Under the pieces are notes generated by a model, which was given only the letters and a program-made list of their open reading frames with translations, ran no database searches and had not been told where the DNA came from. A DNA stretch of 9,648 nt. It comes from an uncultured Senegalimassilia sp. GTDB lineage: Bacteria; Actinomycetota; Coriobacteriia; Coriobacteriales; Eggerthellaceae. The stretch lies in NCBI GenBank assembly GCA_937925385.1, contig CALEWN010000190.1, forward strand, positions 1 to 9,648, read 5' to 3'. Position numbers and translations under genes: made by a program. Below, piece by piece: positions 6,379-9,648 of the stretch; position 1 is the stretch's first letter, and each line of letters starts with the position of its first letter.

Positions 6379-7265
6379 CGTTTTCCCTCGCATTCCCCGC
6401 ATGCCTTCATGCGTCTCAAGCCCAATCCCTTGCCTGCCCTTCCCACGCGGCTCTCGCCCGTGGGACGGTCGAGCACGTTCGCCACCACCAGCGTGAACGC
6501 CGACACCAGCAGCATGATCATGGCCGTGGCCATAGCGGTTTCGGTGTTGCCGGTCGAGATGCTCAGGTAGATGCTGCCGGGAAGCGTCTCGGTCTTCATG
6601 CGCGTCACGCCCACCAGCATGAGCGTCGCCCCGAACTCGCCCATACCGCGCGCCCAGGTCAGCACGAACGCGCTGATGATCTGGTTGCGGCACATGGGCA
6701 CAATGATGGTGCGGAACACGTCCCAGGGCATGGCGCCCAAGGTCTGCGCCACGAACTCCACACGCGGGTTAACGCCGGCGAAAGCCGTGCGCATCATGCG
6801 GATGGCGAAGGGAAGGTTCACGATCATCTGGGCGAACACGATACCCGCAGGCGAGAAGACCACGGCAAAGCCCGCCTCCTTGAGCGCCTTGCCCAGCGGC
6901 GACGAGAAGATCAGCAGCAAGGCGAAGCCCAGCAGGATATAAGGCAGCGACAGCGTAAGCTCCATTAAGATCTCGGCCAGGCGCTTGCCGGGAAACGCCA
7001 CATGCGACAACGCATAGGCGGTCGGCAGCGACAGCAGCAGGCAGATGACGGTGGAAATGCTCGAGGTGGTCACGCTCATGCGCAAGGAGAACAACACCTC
7101 CTCGGAGCTGATGGCCTCGCCGAAATGCGAGATGCCGCCCGCCACAATAGCGAAGATGGCGCTCCCGATGAACAGGAGCACCATCCCCGTTACCAGCATG
7201 CACAATGCCGGGAAGATGTTGCGCTTGCGGCCTCTGTGACGTTTTGGCTCAGGTGCCGCGGACAT
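6375..7265 (-). CDS. modB: ModB-type molybdate ABC transporter permease
   Basis: The 296-residue inner-membrane permease has about six hydrophobic segments (near 17-42, 62-88, 98-122, 134-157, 193-218, 245-266). The cytoplasmic loop EFVAQTLGAMPWDVFRTIIV (170-189) is the EAA motif that docks to the ATPase. GMGEFGATLMLVG (207-219) is typical of the ModB/CysT permease branch. It is longer than E. coli ModB (229 residues), with a basic N-terminal tail and a roughly 30-residue polar C-terminal tail after the last helix. The start lies 3 nt after the modA stop, and its stop overlaps the modC start, so modABC are tightly coupled. A ribosome site is only weak (GCTGGTG), consistent with translation by coupling to modA. 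Confidence 0.94.
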   Translation of the reverse strand: MSAAPEPKRHRGRKRNIFPALCMLVTGMVLLFIGSAIFAIVAGGISHFGEAISSEEVLFSLRMSVTTSSISTVICLLLSLPTAYALSHVAFPGKRLAEILMELTLSLPYILLGFALLLIFSSPLGKALKEAGFAVVFSPAGIVFAQMIVNLPFAIRMMRTAFAGVNPRVEFVAQTLGAMPWDVFRTIIVPMCRNQIISAFVLTWARGMGEFGATLMLVGVTRMKTETLPGSIYLSISTGNTETAMATAMIMLLVSAFTLVVANVLDRPTGESRVGRAGKGLGLRRMKACGECEGKR

Positions 7266-7268
7266 GCG

Positions 7269-8087
7269 TTACACCAGCTCGTAGCCGAACTTGGTCCAGA
7301 TGCTTTTGGCGGTCTCGGTCTGCAGGAACTCGGAGAAGGCCTTGACGGCATCGGCATCGGCGACGCAGGTCAGCTCGGCGCTGGGCACGGTCTTGACGTA
7401 GTTTTCCATGCCGGAGTTCTCCAGGATGGTCAGGCCGTCCTTACCCGCGTTCTCCTTCCACACGATGGCGGCGTCGCCCTCGCCCTTGGCCAGCGCCTCG
7501 GCGATCTGCGGGGCGGTGGTGGAGGTGGTGATGGCGCCAGAAGCCTTGACCTGCTCCATGATGCCGGCATCGGTCATGGCCTTGACGGCGATCTTGCCGA
7601 TCGGCGTGGACTCAGGGTCGCCCAGCAGCAGAGTGTCGCACTTCACCAGGTCGCTGACGGTCTGGATGCCCTTGGGGTTGTCGGCGGGCACCACCAGGAC
7701 GGGGATATGCTTGACCAGGTCGGTGCTGGTGGCAACGAAGTCGTTGACGGGCTTGAGCTCGTCGGCGGAGCCGGCGATGAAGAAGTCGCCCTCCTGCGTG
7801 GTGTTGATCTGCGTCTGGATCTGAGCGGCATTCGCGAAGGTGATGTTCATCTCGCAGCCGGTTTCGGCCTTGAAAGCATCTGCAATCTCCTGGAACGGCT
7901 TGGTCATGCCGGCGCCGCAATAGATGTTGAGGCTTTTGCCCTCAAGGGTTGCAGCAGCGGTCTGCTCCGGCTGCTCGGCTTTCTGCTCGCCCTTGTCGGA
8001 GGAGCATCCGGCCAGCACGCCGCAGGCAAGCACGGCGGCAAACGCCACGGCCGCAATCGCTGTCAGGCGGTTCTTCATCTTTTTCAT
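7269..8087 (-). CDS. modA: ModA molybdate-binding lipoprotein
   Basis: The 272-residue protein starts with a lipoprotein signal: MKKMKNRL, a hydrophobic core, and the lipobox VLAGC with the lipidated Cys at residue 28, followed by a flexible linker (29-48). The rest is a two-lobe periplasmic-binding-type domain starting KSLNIYCGAGM. GDPESTPIGKIAV (156-168) is a characteristic ModA segment, and the DFFIAGSADE region (101-110) fits the family. Anchored outside the membrane, it would bind molybdate or tungstate and deliver it to ModB. The ATG at 8087 is chosen because AAGGGA precedes it by about seven bases and because the signal peptide begins there; upstream in-frame starts pass through a palindromic leader and the promoter. 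It is the first gene of modABCD, driven by the promoter at 8163-8192. Confidence 0.94.
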   Translation of the reverse strand: MKKMKNRLTAIAAVAFAAVLACGVLAGCSSDKGEQKAEQPEQTAAATLEGKSLNIYCGAGMTKPFQEIADAFKAETGCEMNITFANAAQIQTQINTTQEGDFFIAGSADELKPVNDFVATSTDLVKHIPVLVVPADNPKGIQTVSDLVKCDTLLLGDPESTPIGKIAVKAMTDAGIMEQVKASGAITTSTTAPQIAEALAKGEGDAAIVWKENAGKDGLTILENSGMENYVKTVPSAELTCVADADAVKAFSEFLQTETAKSIWTKFGYELV

Positions 8088-8120
8088 ACTGGTTCCCTTC
8101 TTTTTTGTCCCCATACCACC

Positions 8121-8150
8121 AGGCGCCCCTTCGCATGCGAAGGGGCGCCT
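8121..8150. repeat. Perfect 30-bp palindrome in the modA 5' leader
   Basis: The 30 bases are their own reverse complement, centred on GCATGC, with arms AGGCGCCCCTTCG and its complement. It lies between the predicted transcription start (about 8156) and the modA ribosome site. On RNA it would be a very stable hairpin at the extreme 5' end of the mod message. Neither side has a U-tract, so it is not a normal intrinsic terminator. It could stabilise the mRNA, bind a protein as DNA, or be a dispersed palindromic repeat. Confidence 0.7.
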
Positions 8151-8162
8151 GTCATTTCGCTG

Positions 8163-8192
8163 ATTATACACAGACGATGATAATATTTGCAA
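8163..8192 (-). promoter_or_regulatory. Predicted sigma-70/sigma-A promoter of the modABCD operon
   Basis: On the minus strand TTGCAA (8187-8192) is followed after 18 bp by a perfect TATAAT (8163-8168). The surrounding stretch is the most AT-rich of this intergenic region. Transcription would begin near 8156, giving a leader of about 70 nt that contains the 30-bp palindrome. Confidence 0.65.
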
Positions 8193-8205
8193 GAGCATAT
8201 AATCG
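8175..8205. promoter_or_regulatory. Imperfect dyad over the mod promoter (possible molybdate-responsive operator)
   Basis: CGATGATAATAT (8175-8186) and ATATAATCG (8197-8205) form an imperfect inverted repeat around the -35 box. The half CGATTATAT (minus strand) resembles the CGnTATATA half-site known for E. coli ModE. This is suggestive only: the left half is a poor match, and no ModE gene is in the window. Confidence 0.3.
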
Positions 8206-8227
8206 CGAACGAAAATATTCTCTTGAA

Positions 8228-8243
8228 GCGAGCAATAGCTCGC
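8228..8243 (-). other. Short hairpin in the gap between the aldo/keto reductase and modA genes
   Basis: Arms GCGAGC (8228-8233) and GCTCGC (8238-8243) form a perfect 6-bp stem with a 4-nt loop. On the minus strand it is followed by a mixed A/T stretch, not a clean U-tract, so it is at best a weak terminator. The rest of 8244-8400 shows no gene. Confidence 0.3.
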
Positions 8244-8394
8244 CACATGTAATCTTATAGGGAGAAATGCCTGGTCATACAGCATCGACTCATTGCTCTG
8301 AAGTCGCAAAACAGATCGGCACGCCGCAATTGTGAGGCCGCTCGACATGGGGACGATCAGCCAACGGGCCTATCCCGCCGAAGTCCCTCATGCC

Positions 8395-8421
8395 GGAAAC
8401 CGCGTCGAGGCCCCCGACACG
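8395..8421 (-). terminator. Weak terminator-like hairpin after the aldo/keto reductase gene
   Basis: Arms CGCGTCG (8401-8407) and CGACACG (8415-8421) give a 7-bp stem with one G-U pair and a GC-rich loop, 11 nt after the stop codon. On the minus strand only GTTTCC follows, so termination would be weak. Confidence 0.3.
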
Positions 8422-8432
8422 CCCCTTCCCCG

Positions 8433-9575
8433 CTAAGCGCCGAACAACACGGCGGTTTCCTCCATGCGCTGGGCGATGGGCACGCCGAACGGGCAGTTCG
8501 CCTCGCAGGCGCCGCACCCGGTACAGTCCCCGGCGCGAACCTCAAGGGCAAGGTAATGGTCGCGAACGGATGCGGGCACCTCATCCTGCATCTGCGCCAG
8601 GTCGGAATACTTGTTCACCTCGGCAATGTTGATTCCCACGGTGCAAGGCTGGCAATGCCCGCAGTAGATGCAGTTGCCGAAATAGGCGTGCTGCGGCGCG
8701 CTAGCCAAGATGGACGCGTAGTTTTTCGCCTCGTCATCGGCGGTTTCGTACGCCAAGCAGCCCGCGCATTCCTCGATGTCCCTGAACCCGGCCAGCACGG
8801 AGGCGACCGCGGGGCGGGTTAGGCAATAATGGCAAGCCTGCACGGGGGTCATCGCCGCGCCGAACGGCGATTTCTCGGCGTCAAACAGGCGCCCGCCCGC
8901 GAACGGCTTCATGACGGTGATGCCCACGCCGTTTTCCTCGCACAGCGCGTACAGGCGCTTGCGCTGCGGGTCCATGTTCTCAAGGCCGGGCTGGTACTCG
9001 TCTTTGAACAGATCGTCGATATCCTCGGAAGCGGGCAACATGTCGTAAGCGGGGTTGATGGAGAACATGATCATCTCGATGTCCGGCGTGACCGCAGCCC
9101 GCAGCGCAACCTCAGGATTGTGCGTGGAAAGGCCAATGTGATCGATGTGCCCGGCAGCCTTCTCGGCGCGCACGCACTCGATAAACGGACCGTCCATGAT
9201 TCGTTCGAACTCGGCGACCGCGTCCACAAAGTGGATCAGTCCCAGTTCGATATGCCCGCCGAAGCAAGCCAGCAGCTCCTCCCATGCCGGGACCACCGCA
9301 TCCATGTCGCGCGTGCGGGTGTACTGGCCGTTTTGCCAGGTGGCGCCGAAGTGACCTTGCACGATCCACTTGTCGCGATGCGCGCAGACGGCGTTGCCCA
9401 AAGCCCTGCGCACCGCCGGGTCCGCCATCCAGCAATCCACGATGTTGACGCCCTGCTCCGCCGCGAAATCCACCAAACGGGAAACCTTCTCCTGGTCATC
9501 GCCCGGCATCCATTCCGCGCCGAAGCCGATCTCGCTGACCTCAAGCCCGGTCCTGCCCAAACGCCTGTACTTCAT
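8433..9575 (-). CDS. Aldo/keto reductase family protein with C-terminal ferredoxin-type [4Fe-4S] motifs
   Basis: The 380-residue cytosolic protein opens with MKYRRLGRTGLEVSEIGFGA, the standard start of this aldo/keto reductase group, and has a TIM-barrel part to about residue 290. The C-terminal part carries C302, C305, C308, C311 (CX2CX2CX2C) and C351, C354, C357, C361 followed by P, so it probably binds one or two iron-sulfur clusters. Of the usual tetrad Asp-Tyr-Lys-His, D47 and H115 (LGLIHFVD) align, but the Tyr place is occupied by about D52 and the Lys place by Q73-H75. It may thus not be a normal NADPH carbonyl reductase. The ATG at 9575 follows GAGGAGGGG; the frame extends to 9635 but without a ribosome site. 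It is a single-gene unit. Such proteins are common in anaerobes, substrates unknown. Confidence 0.9.
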   Translation of the reverse strand: MKYRRLGRTGLEVSEIGFGAEWMPGDDQEKVSRLVDFAAEQGVNIVDCWMADPAVRRALGNAVCAHRDKWIVQGHFGATWQNGQYTRTRDMDAVVPAWEELLACFGGHIELGLIHFVDAVAEFERIMDGPFIECVRAEKAAGHIDHIGLSTHNPEVALRAAVTPDIEMIMFSINPAYDMLPASEDIDDLFKDEYQPGLENMDPQRKRLYALCEENGVGITVMKPFAGGRLFDAEKSPFGAAMTPVQACHYCLTRPAVASVLAGFRDIEECAGCLAYETADDEAKNYASILASAPQHAYFGNCIYCGHCQPCTVGINIAEVNKYSDLAQMQDEVPASVRDHYLALEVRAGDCTGCGACEANCPFGVPIAQRMEETAVLFGA

Positions 9576-9592
9576 GGAACCCCTCCTCGCTT

Positions 9593-9609
9593 GATACCGT
9601 ACCCGTATC
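9593..9609. promoter_or_regulatory. GATAC-N7-GTATC dyad upstream of the aldo/keto reductase gene
   Basis: The 5-7-5 inverted repeat lies 18-34 nt before the start codon, next to the ribosome site. It also holds a tandem TACGG repeat on the minus strand. TAGGAT (9606-9611, minus strand) could be a -10 box, though no good -35 was found. A role as operator is inferred from position only. Confidence 0.3.
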
Positions 9610-9619
9610 CTACCAGGAG

Positions 9620-9644
9620 AAAACCCTGCCGGCACGCACCGGCA
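9620..9644 (-). terminator. Probable terminator of an off-window minus-strand gene
   Basis: Arms TGCCGG (9627-9632) and CCGGCA (9639-9644) form a 6-bp GC-rich stem with a 6-nt loop. On the minus strand GGGTTTTC follows. The short T-tract makes it modest. It would end a transcript entering from the right edge and isolate the aldo/keto reductase gene. Confidence 0.4.
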
Positions 9645-9648
9645 ACGC

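Noticed and set aside
6379..6693. N-terminal extension of ModC
   Set aside because: It lies wholly within modB; the ATGA overlap with GAGGG upstream marks the real start.
8121..8150. The 30-bp palindrome as an intrinsic terminator
   Set aside because: Neither strand has a U-tract after it, and it lies immediately downstream of a strong promoter and before modA.
8088..8156. Molybdenum cofactor riboswitch in the modA leader
   Set aside because: The leader is only about 70 nt and is mostly one simple hairpin; the multi-helix Moco motif is not recognisable.
7002..8180. Plus-strand open frame of 392 codons opposite modA and modB
   Set aside because: Spans two real genes, the promoter and the palindrome on the other strand; composition typical of an antisense shadow.
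8088..8348. N-terminal extension of ModA by upstream in-frame codons
   Set aside because: It would pass through the predicted promoter and the 30-bp palindrome and bury the lipoprotein signal peptide; the ATG at 8087 has a good ribosome site.
1..9648. CRISPR arrays, insertion sequences, tRNA or rRNA genes
   Set aside because: No regularly spaced repeats, transposase frame, tRNA cloverleaf or rRNA signature was seen on either strand.

Overview
The window is GC-rich bacterial DNA from what looks like an anaerobic, probably gut-type organism. Evidence for anaerobic life is a radical SAM enzyme, an aldo/keto reductase carrying two [4Fe-4S] ferredoxin-like motifs, and a molybdate-import operon. 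The right three quarters (about 2163-9648) reads like a Coriobacteriia (Eggerthellaceae-type) genome. The left quarter (1-2090) carries a MurJ/SpoVB-like flippase followed by mazG, a gene order known from Firmicutes (yabM-mazG), and its codon use differs, with many ATA Ile codons. This taxonomic reading is inference; no rRNA or tRNA is present.

Layout: (i) 1-2090, minus strand: a flippase gene with its own promoter, a hairpin terminator, then the start of mazG, which runs off the left edge. (ii) 2094-3556, minus strand: a radical SAM/SPASM-like protein ending in a strong terminator, with a repeated GTGTAGA-type motif upstream. (iii) 3501-3900: a divergent intergenic region of about 400 bp with repeats and an 8-8-8 inverted repeat in the VOC promoter position. 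(iv) 3901-4738, plus strand: a glyoxalase/VOC protein and a GtrA-like membrane protein, probably one transcript. (v) 4764-8192, minus strand: a compact modA-modB-modC-modD operon with a clear promoter, a perfect 30-bp palindrome in the 5' leader, a 3-nt gap between modA and modB, and an ATGA overlap between modB and modC. (vi) 8433-9575, minus strand: a ferredoxin-type aldo/keto reductase in its own unit, with a weak terminator of an off-window gene behind its promoter region.

The mod operon captures molybdate (or tungstate) with the lipoprotein ModA and imports it through ModB powered by ModC. ModD is a quinolinate-phosphoribosyltransferase-like protein of unclear role that commonly sits in mod operons. 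This supply would feed molybdoenzymes encoded elsewhere. The radical SAM protein, VOC protein, GtrA protein and aldo/keto reductase have no provable shared pathway. I did not find a convincing new multi-gene system. The items most worth a second look are the aldo/keto reductase that appears to lack two residues of the usual catalytic tetrad, the truncated auxiliary-cluster domain of the radical SAM protein, the palindromic leader of the mod operon, and the abrupt codon-use change near 2090.
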